DNA of 23,372 nt from Verrucomicrobia bacterium UBA1629 (GTDB lineage Bacteria > Verrucomicrobiota > Kiritimatiellia > RFP12 > UBA1067). The notes under the pieces were generated by a model, which did no database searches, had not been told where the DNA came from, and worked only from the letters and a program-made list of their open reading frames with translations. The translations under genes were made by a program, and so were the position numbers. The DNA is taken from contig DCMF01000082.1 of NCBI GenBank assembly GCA_002321305.1, positions 1-23,372 on the forward strand. Reading direction: 5' to 3'. This document shows, one piece after another, positions 6,844-14,925 of the stretch; within the stretch, counting starts at the first letter, position 1; every line of letters begins with the position of its first letter.

Positions 6844-8016
6844 TCATGTGAAGGCGCGCACGACCTCCCGGTCGTCGAAGGGATGCTTCACGCCCCTCAC
6901 CTCCTGCGTCGTCTCGTGCCCCTTGCCGGCGACGATCACGACGTCATTCGCCGCCGCCTCGGCGAGCGCACGGCCGATGGCGGCCTTGCGATCCGGCTCG
7001 ACGAGAATCTCCGGCGGCGGGGTCTGTCCCCGCGCGGCTTCGCGCGCGCCGACGAGTATCGCGTCGATGATGGCGGTCGGCTCCTCGCTGCGCGGGTTGT
7101 CGGACGTCACGACGAGCCGGTCGGCGAGTCGCGCACACGCCGCGCCCATCAGCGGACGCTTCTGCGGGTCGCGGTCGCCGCCCGCCCCGAAGACGACCCA
7201 GAGCCGTCCCTTCGTGAAGCCGCGCGCCGCCGTCAGCACCTTCTCGAGTCCGTCCGGCGTATGCGCGAAATCGACGTAGACCGCCGCCTTCACGTGCGGA
7301 TTCTCGACGCGCTCCAGCCGTCCCCAGCGCGGCCGCAGCGTCGGGATGACCGACTGGATCACGCCGTGCGGGACGCCCGCCGCCTCCGCGAGCGCGGCGG
7401 CGACGAGGACGTTCGACTCGTTGTAGGCACCGACGAGCTGAAGGCCCGAGAGGTCGTAGGCGGGCTGCGGCGTCGGCGGCGTGCGGCCGCGCCCGTTCGT
7501 GACGGGGATGACGTTGACGGCGAAGTTGCCGACGGCGTCGAACATCGCGCGCCCGTTCTCGCCGTCGAGGCAGACGACGTAGGGCGGCAGGTCGCGGCGC
7601 CCCATGTCCGGCCGCGCCGGATGCGACGCGGCGATCTTCGCCGCGAAGCTCGCCTTGACGCGGAAGTATTCCGCCATCGTCTTGTGGTAGTCGAGGTGGT
7701 CTTCGGACAGGTTCGTGAACGCTCCGCCCGCGAAGACGGTGTCGCCCGTGCGGTTCTGGTGAATCGCGTGGGACGAGACCTCCATCACGCAGTCCGTGCA
7801 GCCGTTCGCCGCCATCGCGGCGTAGATCTCGTGCAGCTGCGTCAGGGGCGGCGTCGTGTAGCCCGTCGAGAAGTGCCGTGCCCCGTCAAAGACCTCGACG
7901 GTCGTGATGGAACCGCATTTCCGCCCCGGACAGGCGTTGACGAACGCGGCGAAGATCCACGCCGTCGTGGTCTTGCCGTTCGTGCCGGTGATGCCGTAGA
8001 CGTTCATGTTTCGCAA
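6844..8016 (-). CDS. murE: MurE-type UDP-MurNAc-tripeptide ligase lacking the N-terminal domain
   Basis: MurE adds meso-diaminopimelate to UDP-MurNAc-L-Ala-D-Glu. The protein starts almost at the ATP loop (GITGTNGKTTT, K15) and then has the STGYTTP and EVSSHAIHQNR substrate segments, FTNLSEDHLDYH, the KASF lysine expected to be carbamylated, DNPR (306-309, the meso-DAP signature) and GKGHET near the C-terminus. It has about 390 residues against about 490 for full MurE. The missing part is domain 1, which holds the UDP moiety. No in-frame coding exists upstream because guaA ends 52 bases away. The start may be TTG at 8016 (AAGGA 10 bases upstream) or ATG at 8007. The C-terminal domain carries the GGGGTCTGTCCCC element. 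It could be a divergent paralogue or a real MurE with reduced UDP binding; the ligase family is certain, the function less so. Confidence 0.85.
   Translation of the reverse strand: MRNMNVYGITGTNGKTTTAWIFAAFVNACPGRKCGSITTVEVFDGARHFSTGYTTPPLTQLHEIYAAMAANGCTDCVMEVSSHAIHQNRTGDTVFAGGAFTNLSEDHLDYHKTMAEYFRVKASFAAKIAASHPARPDMGRRDLPPYVVCLDGENGRAMFDAVGNFAVNVIPVTNGRGRTPPTPQPAYDLSGLQLVGAYNESNVLVAAALAEAAGVPHGVIQSVIPTLRPRWGRLERVENPHVKAAVYVDFAHTPDGLEKVLTAARGFTKGRLWVVFGAGGDRDPQKRPLMGAACARLADRLVVTSDNPRSEEPTAIIDAILVGAREAARGQTPPPEILVEPDRKAAIGRALAEAAANDVVIVAGKGHETTQEVRGVKHPFDDREVVRAFT
7019..7031. repeat. 13-bp REP-like palindrome GGGGTCTGTCCCC, copy 3
   Basis: This third exact copy lies inside murE and encodes G-Q-T-P on the minus strand, in a probable loop of the C-terminal domain. 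Here the stem extends to GCGGGG/CCCCGC (7017-7033). Confidence 0.75.
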
Positions 8017-8068
8017 CGTACCCCCGTCCTTCTTCCGCTGACTTCGAGCCCTCGTCGGCGGGTTCGCC

Positions 8069-9604
8069 TCACTCCCACTCGATCGTGGCGGGCGGCTTGG
8101 AGGAGATGTCGTAGACGACGCGGTTGATGCCGCGCACCTCGTTGATGATGCGGTTCGACATCGTCGCCAGCGTCTCGTAGGGAAGGTGCGTCCAGTCCGC
8201 CGTCATCGCGTCGATCGAGTTCACCGAGCGGATCGCGCACGTGTACTCGTAGGTGCGCTGGTCGCCCATCACGCCGACGGACTTGACGGGGAGGAGGACG
8301 GCGAACGTCTGCCAGATCGTCTTGTAGTCGGGCAGCTTCTTGACCTCCTCCTGCACGCGCAGGTCGGCCTGCTGGAGAAGCTTCACCTTCTCCTCGGTCA
8401 CTTCGCCGAGAATGCGCACGCCGAGGCCCGGGCCGGGGAACGGCTGGCGGTCAAGGAGTTCGTCCGCCATGCCGAGGACGCGGCCGACGGCGCGCACCTC
8501 GTCCTTGAAGAGGTCCCTGAGCGGCTCGCAGAGCTCGAACTTGAGGTCGGGCGGCAGCCCGCCCACGTTGTGGTGCGACTTGATCGTCTGCGAGGGGCCC
8601 TTCACCGCGTGGGAGCTCTCGATGACGTCGGGGTAGATCGTGCCCTGCCCGAGGAAGCGGCAGTGCTTGAAGCGCCGCGCCTCGTCCGCGAAGACGTCGA
8701 TGAACGTCTTTCCGATCGCCTTGCGCTTCGCCTCCGGCTCGTCGAGGCCCTTCAGCGCGTCGTAGAACTTCTGCGCGGCGCGCGCGACGGTGAGGTCGAG
8801 ACCCAGCTTCGCGTGGAACATCTCCTCCACCTGCTCGGCCTCGCGGTAGCGCAGGAGGCCGTTGTCGACGAAGATGCAGTGGAGGCGCGGCCCGATCGCC
8901 TTGTGGAGCAGGACGGCCGCGACGGACGAATCGACGCCGCCGGAGAGGCCGAGCACGACCTCGTCGTCGCCGACCTGTTTCTTCAGCTTCTCCACCGTGT
9001 CCTCGATCCACGTCGTCAGCTGCCAGTCGGCGTTCGCACGGCAGATGTTGAAGACGAAGTTCGAGAGGATCTGGTGGCCGTGTTCGGTGTGGACGACCTC
9101 CGGGTGGAACTGGATGCCGAAGAAGCGCCTCTCCTCGTTGCGGATCGCCGCGTAGGGGCAGTTCGCCGACGTCGCGCTCACCTGGAAGCCCGCCGGGATC
9201 GCCGCCACGCGGTCACCGTGGCTCATCCAGACGACGAACTTGTCGGGGAGTCCCTTGAAAAGCTCGTTCCCCGGCTCGACCGTCATTTCGGTCTTGCCGT
9301 ACTCGCGCCGCTCGCCCGGCTGCACCTTGCCGCCCAGCTCCTGGCTCATGAGCTGCATGCCGTAGCAGACGCCGAGGACAGGCACGCCGAGGTCGAAGAT
9401 CGCGCGGTCGATGCCGGGCGCGCCCTCCTCGAAGACGCTGTTCGGCCCGCCCGAAAGGATGATGCCCTTCGGCGCGTAGGCCTTCGCCCGCTCGGCCGTG
9501 ATGTCGAACGGGACGATTTCGGAATAGACGTGCTGTTCGCGGATGCGCCGCGCAATGAGCTGCGTGTACTGTGAGCCGTAGTCGAGAATGATGATCTTGT
9601 CCAT
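8069..9604 (-). CDS. guaA: GMP synthase (glutamine-hydrolysing)
   Basis: GuaA aminates XMP to GMP using glutamine and ATP. The 511-residue protein has a class I glutamine amidotransferase domain (GVCYGMQ with nucleophile C80, and H167 and E169 in GIQFHPE), then the ATP pyrophosphatase domain with PP-loop SGGVDS (221-226), and the C-terminal dimerisation domain ending in TIEWE, the usual family ending. The start ATG at 9604 gives the normal N-terminus (DKIIILDYGSQYTQLIARR). It lies 34 bases after lysC and has no clear Shine-Dalgarno sequence or promoter of its own, so it is probably transcribed from the lysC promoter. Confidence 0.98.
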   Translation of the reverse strand: MDKIIILDYGSQYTQLIARRIREQHVYSEIVPFDITAERAKAYAPKGIILSGGPNSVFEEGAPGIDRAIFDLGVPVLGVCYGMQLMSQELGGKVQPGERREYGKTEMTVEPGNELFKGLPDKFVVWMSHGDRVAAIPAGFQVSATSANCPYAAIRNEERRFFGIQFHPEVVHTEHGHQILSNFVFNICRANADWQLTTWIEDTVEKLKKQVGDDEVVLGLSGGVDSSVAAVLLHKAIGPRLHCIFVDNGLLRYREAEQVEEMFHAKLGLDLTVARAAQKFYDALKGLDEPEAKRKAIGKTFIDVFADEARRFKHCRFLGQGTIYPDVIESSHAVKGPSQTIKSHHNVGGLPPDLKFELCEPLRDLFKDEVRAVGRVLGMADELLDRQPFPGPGLGVRILGEVTEEKVKLLQQADLRVQEEVKKLPDYKTIWQTFAVLLPVKSVGVMGDQRTYEYTCAIRSVNSIDAMTADWTHLPYETLATMSNRIINEVRGINRVVYDISSKPPATIEWE

Positions 9605-9638
9605 AAAAGTCCGAACCGATTGGGATGTGTGCGCCTCT

Positions 9639-11003
9639 TCAGCCGAAAAACGCCTTGTAGAGCGCGCGGACGGCCGCGTCGCGGTCCTGCGTGCGGATCG
9701 CGAGCATGAACGACACCTCCGACGAGCCCTGGTTCACCATCGACATCGAGATGCCCGCCGACGCGAGCGCGAGGCACGCCTTCGCCAGCATGCCGGGCGT
9801 GTAGCACATGCCCTCGCCCACGACCATCACCATCGTGAGGTCGCGCTCGATCGTCACGAAGTCCGGGTCGAGCTTCGCCTTGATCTCGCTGATGATCTTG
9901 CGGTCGCGCTCCTTCGGCAGGTACTGGCCCTTGACGACGACGCACTGCGAATCGACGCCGGACGGCATGTGCTCGTAGGAGATGCCGTTCTCCTCCAGGA
10001 TCTGGAGAAGCCGCCGCCCGAAGCCGATCTGGCGGTTCATGAGGTACTTCTCGACGACGATGTTGCAGAAGTCGTCCGCCGACGCGATGCCGACGACCGT
10101 GCCCGGCACGACGCGCCGCGACTGGAGGATCATCGTGCCCGGCTCGCTCGGATGGTTCGTGTTGCGGATGTTGATCGGGATGCGCGCCTTGACGGCCGGG
10201 ATGACCGCGTCGTCGTTGAAGACGCCGAAGCCCGCGTAGGAGAGCTCGCGCATCTCGCGGTACGTCATCGTCGGGATGCCCTCACCGTCCTTCACCTCCG
10301 CGACGATGCGCGGGTCGCACGGATAGACCGAGTCGACGTCCGTGAAGTTCTCGTAGACGTCGGCGCAGACGGCCGCCGCGAGGATCGACCCCGTGATGTC
10401 GCTGCCGCCGCGCGGGAACGTCGCGACCTTGCCCTCGCGCGTGTAGCCGAAGAAGCCGGGGTAGATGACGATGCCGTCGAAGTTCGAGAACGCCCGCGCG
10501 AGCCGCGCGTAGCTCTCGGGGTCGAGCGTCGCGTCGCCGAAGTTCCCCGTGAGGATCATGCCCGTGTCCTTCGGGCTCGCGTAGCGCGCCTTCTTGCCGC
10601 GCGCCTCGAAGGCGACGGCGACGAGCTTCGCGTTGTTGTCCTCGCCCGCCGCCTTCATGAGGTCCAGGAACTCGTCCTTCGCGAGCGTCGCGACCTGGGC
10701 GATGCGGTCGTGCAGGTCCATCTCGATCCGGCGGATGATCTCCTCGCCGAGGTCCAGCTCCTGCGCCATCTGGGCGTAGCGCTCGACGACCTCGCCGAAC
10801 GCGCGGTCGGTGTTCTCGCCCTTCAGCGCCGTCTCCGCGAGCGCGATCAGGAGATCCGTCACCTTCGTGTCGCCGCCGTGCCGCTTGCCCGGGGCCGAGA
10901 CGACCACGAGCCGCCGCGCGGGATCCGCGAGGACGATGTCGATGACCTTGTTGAGCTGCGCCGCGTTGGCAAGCGACGACCCGCCGAATTTACAGACCTT
11001 CAT
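9639..11003 (-). CDS. lysC: Aspartate kinase with C-terminal ACT domains
   Basis: The enzyme phosphorylates aspartate, the first step towards lysine, DAP, threonine and methionine. The 454-residue protein opens with KFGGSSLAN (kinase motif, K5) and has the FPRGGSDITGSILAAAV segment and FTDVDSVYPCDPR. From about residue 315 it has an ACT region ending in the typical AGISMSMVNQGSSEVSFML stretch, which usually mediates feedback control. There is no homoserine dehydrogenase domain. The frame stays open upstream to 11411, but the ATG at 11003 gives the family N-terminus and sits behind a promoter at 11078. Which amino acid inhibits it cannot be told. It is first in a group with guaA and murE, so DAP supply and DAP use share a transcript. 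Confidence 0.94.
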   Translation of the reverse strand: MKVCKFGGSSLANAAQLNKVIDIVLADPARRLVVVSAPGKRHGGDTKVTDLLIALAETALKGENTDRAFGEVVERYAQMAQELDLGEEIIRRIEMDLHDRIAQVATLAKDEFLDLMKAAGEDNNAKLVAVAFEARGKKARYASPKDTGMILTGNFGDATLDPESYARLARAFSNFDGIVIYPGFFGYTREGKVATFPRGGSDITGSILAAAVCADVYENFTDVDSVYPCDPRIVAEVKDGEGIPTMTYREMRELSYAGFGVFNDDAVIPAVKARIPINIRNTNHPSEPGTMILQSRRVVPGTVVGIASADDFCNIVVEKYLMNRQIGFGRRLLQILEENGISYEHMPSGVDSQCVVVKGQYLPKERDRKIISEIKAKLDPDFVTIERDLTMVMVVGEGMCYTPGMLAKACLALASAGISMSMVNQGSSEVSFMLAIRTQDRDAAVRALYKAFFG

Positions 11004-11077
11004 GTTCAGAATCCCAGACGGCTGCCCGCCTGCTCCTTGTTCTTCCTGTCTTTGCCCCCTCTTCGTGGGGACGGGAA

Positions 11078-11086
11078 TTATACCAA
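11078..11086 (-). promoter_or_regulatory. Extended -10 promoter of lysC
   Basis: TTTTTGGTATAAT on the minus strand (TGGTATAAT at 11078-11086) has no -35. The predicted start near 11071 gives a leader of about 68 bases. The leader contains a CCCC/GGGG hairpin and an AAGGAG about 34 bases from the ATG that is too far to serve it. It is too short for a lysine riboswitch. No convincing terminator for the upstream GH92 gene is present in 11087-11152, only short GC-rich stems before the T run. Confidence 0.7.
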
Positions 11087-11152
11087 AAACGCCGCCGCGC
11101 GTGCGCACCACCAACCGAAGCCACGCGCAGTGGCGATTCCCGCCCGACGTTT

Positions 11153-13300
11153 TCAGTCCCGCATCTCGAAGACGATCTCGCCGCCGGCAAGGACGTCGGC
11201 GCGCTTCAGCACGAAGCCCGCCAGCGGCTTTCCGTTCAGCGAAACCGACTTCACGTACTTGTTCTCCTTCGAGAGGCCCTTTGCCGTGACGGTGAACGTC
11301 TTGCCGTTCGGCAGGCTGAGGCGGACCTGCGGCAGCTGCGGCGCGCCGAGGACGTATTCGCCCGCCGCCGGATCGACCGGGTAGAGCCCCAGCGCGGAGA
11401 AGACGTACCACGCGCTCATCTGCCCGCAGTCGTCGTTGCCGCAGAGGCCGTCCGGCTTCGGCGCGTAGAAGCGGTCGAAGACCTCGCGCACGACCTCCGC
11501 CGTGCGGTCGGGACGCCCGACGTGCTGATAGAGGTAGGCGACATGGTGGCTCGGCTCGTTGCCGTGCGCGTACTGGCCGATCAGCCCCGACACGTCCAGC
11601 ACGAAGCCCGCGCCCTGGACGGTCTCGGGCGCGGCGAAGAGCGCGTCGAGCTTCGCGGCGAACGCGGCCTTCCCGCCCATCGCGGCGATCAGCCCCGGCA
11701 CGTCATGCAGCACGTGCCAGGAGTACTGGAAGGCGTTGCCCTCCGTGAAGTCGTTCGCCGTGTCCGCCCCATGGCCGAGCGCGTAGGGGTCGAACGGCGT
11801 GCGCCAGTTCCCCTGCGTGTCCTTGCCGCGCGCAAAGCCCGTCGCCGCGTCGAACACGTTCTTCCAGTTCTGCGCGCGCTTCGCGAAGAACGCCGCGTCG
11901 TCCGCCTTGCCGAGGGCCGCCGCGAACCGCGCCGCGCAGGCGTCGTCGTAGGCGCATTCGAGCGTGCGGCTCACCGACTCGCCCTTGATGAGGTCGAACG
12001 GATAGTAGCCGTACCTGTCGAGGATGTCGAACCGGTCCTTGGGGCGCGGCCTGAAGTTCTTCGTGAGCGAGTCCTTCACCGCGCGATACGCCTTCTCCGC
12101 GTCCATCGGGCGCCCCGACAGGTAGGCGTCGACGACGACCGGCACGGTGTGGTTGCCGATCATGCAGTGGTTGTCCTTGCCCCAGAGCTGCCAGACCGGC
12201 AGGTAGCCGACCTCGTCGTACTGCCGCAGGGCCGAGGCGACGATGCCGTCCGTGACGTCCGGCTTCATCAGCGCGTACCACGGACACGCCGCGCGGAAGA
12301 CGTCCCACATCGAGAGCGTCGACGCGCGCGGCGTCTCGCCGACGTCCGACAGGTCGTTCGGCTGCTGGTAGAGGTGGTAGAGGGCCGTGTAGAAGTTCCG
12401 CTTCTGCTCGTCCGTCCCGCCCCGCACCTCGGCGCCCGCCAGCGCGCGCGCCCACGCGGCGGAGGCCTCCGCGCGCACCGCGTCGAAGCCCTTGTCCGCC
12501 AGCTCCGCGTCGAGGTTCCGCCGCGCCGCCGCGCATGACGTCGCGGACAGCGCGAGGCGCACCTCCAGCGGCTCGCCCGCCCGCAGCGCGAAGTCGTAGA
12601 CGCGGCGGACGACGCCGTTGCCCTTCACCGCGCACGGGAACTCCGCCGCGACCGTAAACGGATGCGAGAACGCGAAGCGCGCGTAGACGGCGCGATTCCC
12701 CACCCAGCCGTTCCGGCGGTAGAAGGCGTCAAACGCGCGGTCGCCGTCGTTCCGGATGAAGCCGGTCGGGAACGTCGTGCCGCGCGTGCGGGCGAAGTCG
12801 CCGATGCAGCCCTCCTGGTCGAAGAACAGGTGAAGCGTCATGTCCTCGGCGGGCGTGAGGCGGTAGAGGGCCGTCCGCGCACGCGCGGCGACCTCGACCC
12901 GGAGGCGCTCGTCCGGCAGGTCGACGGCGTAGAAGCCCGGCTCGGCCCGCTCGCTCGCGGCGTCCTTGCGCACCGTCCACGCGGCCCGCTTCACGTCGCC
13001 GCGATACGGCAGGAAGCGCATGTCGCCGAGGTCGGGACAGCCCGTGCCGTTCAGGTGCGTCTGCGAGAAACCGAGGAAGGCCGGGTCGCCCTTTCGGTAG
13101 CCGGAACAGTGGTCCCAGTCGTTCCAGCCCGAGTCCGGCCCCGCCTGGACGAGGCCGAACGGCGCGCAGGCCGCCGGGAACGTGTGACCCGTCCCCATCG
13201 TGCCGACGAACGGATCGACAAAGGCGACGGGGCCTTCGGCAAAGGCGACGCCGCCGAACAGCGCGGCGGACGCGGCAAAGCGGGAAATGGCGTTTCTCAT
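11153..13300 (-). CDS. Secreted GH92 family alpha-mannosidase
   Basis: GH92 enzymes are calcium-dependent, inverting exo-alpha-mannosidases that trim N-glycans and mannans. The 715-residue protein has a signal peptide (RNAISRF, hydrophobic core, predicted cleavage after GGVAFA near residue 21) and no lipobox, so it should be periplasmic or exported. Family blocks are VDPFVGTMGTGHTFPAACAP, FSQTHLNGTGCPDLGD, TEGNAFQYSW (E520, likely catalytic acid), GNEPSHH and GNDDCGQMSAWYVFSALG (D623/D624, likely base). GGAG lies 9 bases before the ATG. It starts 16 bases after the RNase G stop and appears to be the last gene of the mre operon, which is unusual company. The linkage it cleaves (often alpha-1,2) cannot be read from the sequence. 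Confidence 0.95.
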   Translation of the reverse strand: MRNAISRFAASAALFGGVAFAEGPVAFVDPFVGTMGTGHTFPAACAPFGLVQAGPDSGWNDWDHCSGYRKGDPAFLGFSQTHLNGTGCPDLGDMRFLPYRGDVKRAAWTVRKDAASERAEPGFYAVDLPDERLRVEVAARARTALYRLTPAEDMTLHLFFDQEGCIGDFARTRGTTFPTGFIRNDGDRAFDAFYRRNGWVGNRAVYARFAFSHPFTVAAEFPCAVKGNGVVRRVYDFALRAGEPLEVRLALSATSCAAARRNLDAELADKGFDAVRAEASAAWARALAGAEVRGGTDEQKRNFYTALYHLYQQPNDLSDVGETPRASTLSMWDVFRAACPWYALMKPDVTDGIVASALRQYDEVGYLPVWQLWGKDNHCMIGNHTVPVVVDAYLSGRPMDAEKAYRAVKDSLTKNFRPRPKDRFDILDRYGYYPFDLIKGESVSRTLECAYDDACAARFAAALGKADDAAFFAKRAQNWKNVFDAATGFARGKDTQGNWRTPFDPYALGHGADTANDFTEGNAFQYSWHVLHDVPGLIAAMGGKAAFAAKLDALFAAPETVQGAGFVLDVSGLIGQYAHGNEPSHHVAYLYQHVGRPDRTAEVVREVFDRFYAPKPDGLCGNDDCGQMSAWYVFSALGLYPVDPAAGEYVLGAPQLPQVRLSLPNGKTFTVTAKGLSKENKYVKSVSLNGKPLAGFVLKRADVLAGGEIVFEMRD

Positions 13301-13316
13301 CGTGCGACGCTCCGTC

Positions 13317-14915
13317 TCAGCTCTGCGAGTAGAGGACCTGGTCGGTCGCCCGGTCGAGGATCGAGAACGCCTCCGGATGGCGGTGGAGCTCCGAGACGAA
13401 CGTCAGGCGCGTGTCGAAGTCCTTCTGCAGCTGCGCGAGAATCGCGCTGTCCTCCGTCTTCAGGCGGTGCATCACCTGCGGCGCGATCACGATCTTCGGC
13501 TCGAAGGGTCTCTTCTCCGCCTCGGCCTTGCGCAGGAGCGCCGACAGCCGCCGCTGGATCTCGATCGAGATCGCCATCGGCGACTTCACGACGCCGTGGC
13601 CGTGGCAGTACGGGCACGTCGAGGTGAGCTGCGAGAGGATCGACGAGTCCTGCCGCTGGCGGCTCATCTCCAGGAGCCCCAGCTCGGAGATCTCCAGCAC
13701 GTTCGTCCGCGCGCGGTCGCGCCGCAGCGCCGTCTTGAGCGCCCGGTACACCTCGCGCTGGTGCTTGCGCGACTTCATGTCGATGAGGTCGAGGACGACG
13801 AGGCCGCCGATGTTCCGGAGGCGCAGCTGGCGCGCCACCTCGTCCACCGCCTCCAGGTTCACCTCGCGGATCGCCTCCTCCTGGCTGCCCTTGCCCTTGT
13901 AGTGGCCCGTGTTCACGTCCACCGCGATGAGGGCCTCCGTCTCGTCGATGACGAGGTAGCCGCCCGACTTGAGCGGCACCTGCCGCGCGAAGGCGTCGTG
14001 CAGCTGGCGCTCGATGCCGTAGTGCTCGAAGATGCCCGTCTCGCCGTCGTAGCGGCGGATCTTCGAGCGGGCGCGCCGCGAGATGCGGGCCGTGAGGTCG
14101 CGCATCGACTCGTAGGCCTTCGCGTCGTCGATCACGATCGCGTCCACGTCCTCCGTCAGCCAGTCGCGGATCACGCGCTCGCAGAGGTCCGGCTCCTGGA
14201 AGATGCAGCACGGCGTGCGCAGGTTCTTGACGTTGCCCTGCATCTCGTTCCAGACGGAGAGGATGTTGCGGAGGTCGCGCGCGAACGCGCGGGCCGACGC
14301 CCCCGCGCCGACGGTGCGGACGACGAGGCCGACGTTCTCCGGCAGCGGCAGCTTGTCGAGGATCTTCTTCAGGCGGCGGCGCTCCTGCGCGTCGCCGATC
14401 TTCTTCGAGACGCCCCGGATCTTCGTGCCGGGCATCATCACGAGGTAGCGGCCGGGGATCGACAGGTTCGCCGTCACGCGCGGCCCCTTCGTCGAGATCG
14501 GCCCCTTCGTGACCTGCACGATGATCTCGGAGCCGGACGGAAAGCGCTTGGCGATCTCCTGATCGGTGAGGCGGGTCGCCTTGCGGCCGCCCTTCTGCCC
14601 CTTGCGCTTCTCGGCGTCGTCCTCGTCGTCGAGGAGCGCGTCCGCGTCCGGCGTCATGTCCCAGTAGTGGAGAAAGGCGTTCTTCTTGAGGCCGATGTCG
14701 ACGAACGCGGCCTGGAGGTCGTTCTCCAGGTTCTGGACGCGGCCCTTGAAGACGCTGCCGACGAGGCGCTCCTCCTCGGGGTGCTCGACCATGAACTCCT
14801 CCAGGCGTCCGTTCTCCATGACGGCGACGCGCGTTTCGAGCCTTTCGACGTTGATGATGATTTCGCGCTTCATCTTGGAGCGCTTGAACCAGTTGAGCGG
14901 ATTGAGACTAATCAT
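13317..14915 (-). CDS. rng: Ribonuclease E/G family endoribonuclease
   Basis: RNase E/G enzymes process rRNA and decay mRNA by 5'-end-sensed cleavage. The 532-residue protein has an S1 domain (FKGRVQNLENDLQAAFVDIG) interrupted by a charged insert (DDEDDAEKRKGQKGGRK, about residues 96-112). It then has the catalytic metal pair D333 (in DVNTG) and D376 (in LDLIDM), separated by 43 residues as in E. coli RNase E, and the Zn-link CPYCHGHG (C434, C437). It lacks the long RNase E scaffold tail, so the G type fits best. The ATG at 14915 has AAGGA 7 bases upstream, overlapping the rodA stop; M15 is an alternative start. In E. coli too, rng (cafA) lies downstream of mreBCD. Confidence 0.93.
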   Translation of the reverse strand: MISLNPLNWFKRSKMKREIIINVERLETRVAVMENGRLEEFMVEHPEEERLVGSVFKGRVQNLENDLQAAFVDIGLKKNAFLHYWDMTPDADALLDDEDDAEKRKGQKGGRKATRLTDQEIAKRFPSGSEIIVQVTKGPISTKGPRVTANLSIPGRYLVMMPGTKIRGVSKKIGDAQERRRLKKILDKLPLPENVGLVVRTVGAGASARAFARDLRNILSVWNEMQGNVKNLRTPCCIFQEPDLCERVIRDWLTEDVDAIVIDDAKAYESMRDLTARISRRARSKIRRYDGETGIFEHYGIERQLHDAFARQVPLKSGGYLVIDETEALIAVDVNTGHYKGKGSQEEAIREVNLEAVDEVARQLRLRNIGGLVVLDLIDMKSRKHQREVYRALKTALRRDRARTNVLEISELGLLEMSRQRQDSSILSQLTSTCPYCHGHGVVKSPMAISIEIQRRLSALLRKAEAEKRPFEPKIVIAPQVMHRLKTEDSAILAQLQKDFDTRLTFVSELHRHPEAFSILDRATDQVLYSQS

Positions 14916-14925
14916 GTTGTTTTCC

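Noticed and set aside
11004..11077. Lysine riboswitch or attenuator before lysC
   Set aside because: The leader is about 68 bases, too short for the roughly 170-base lysine riboswitch. No leader peptide with repeated codons and no terminator hairpin with a T tract is visible.
9588..11384. Long plus-strand open frame opposite lysC, and similar ones opposite guaA, mrdA and glgB
   Set aside because: Low-complexity Arg/Asp/Val composition typical of antisense frames in GC-rich genes; no ribosome binding sites or motifs.
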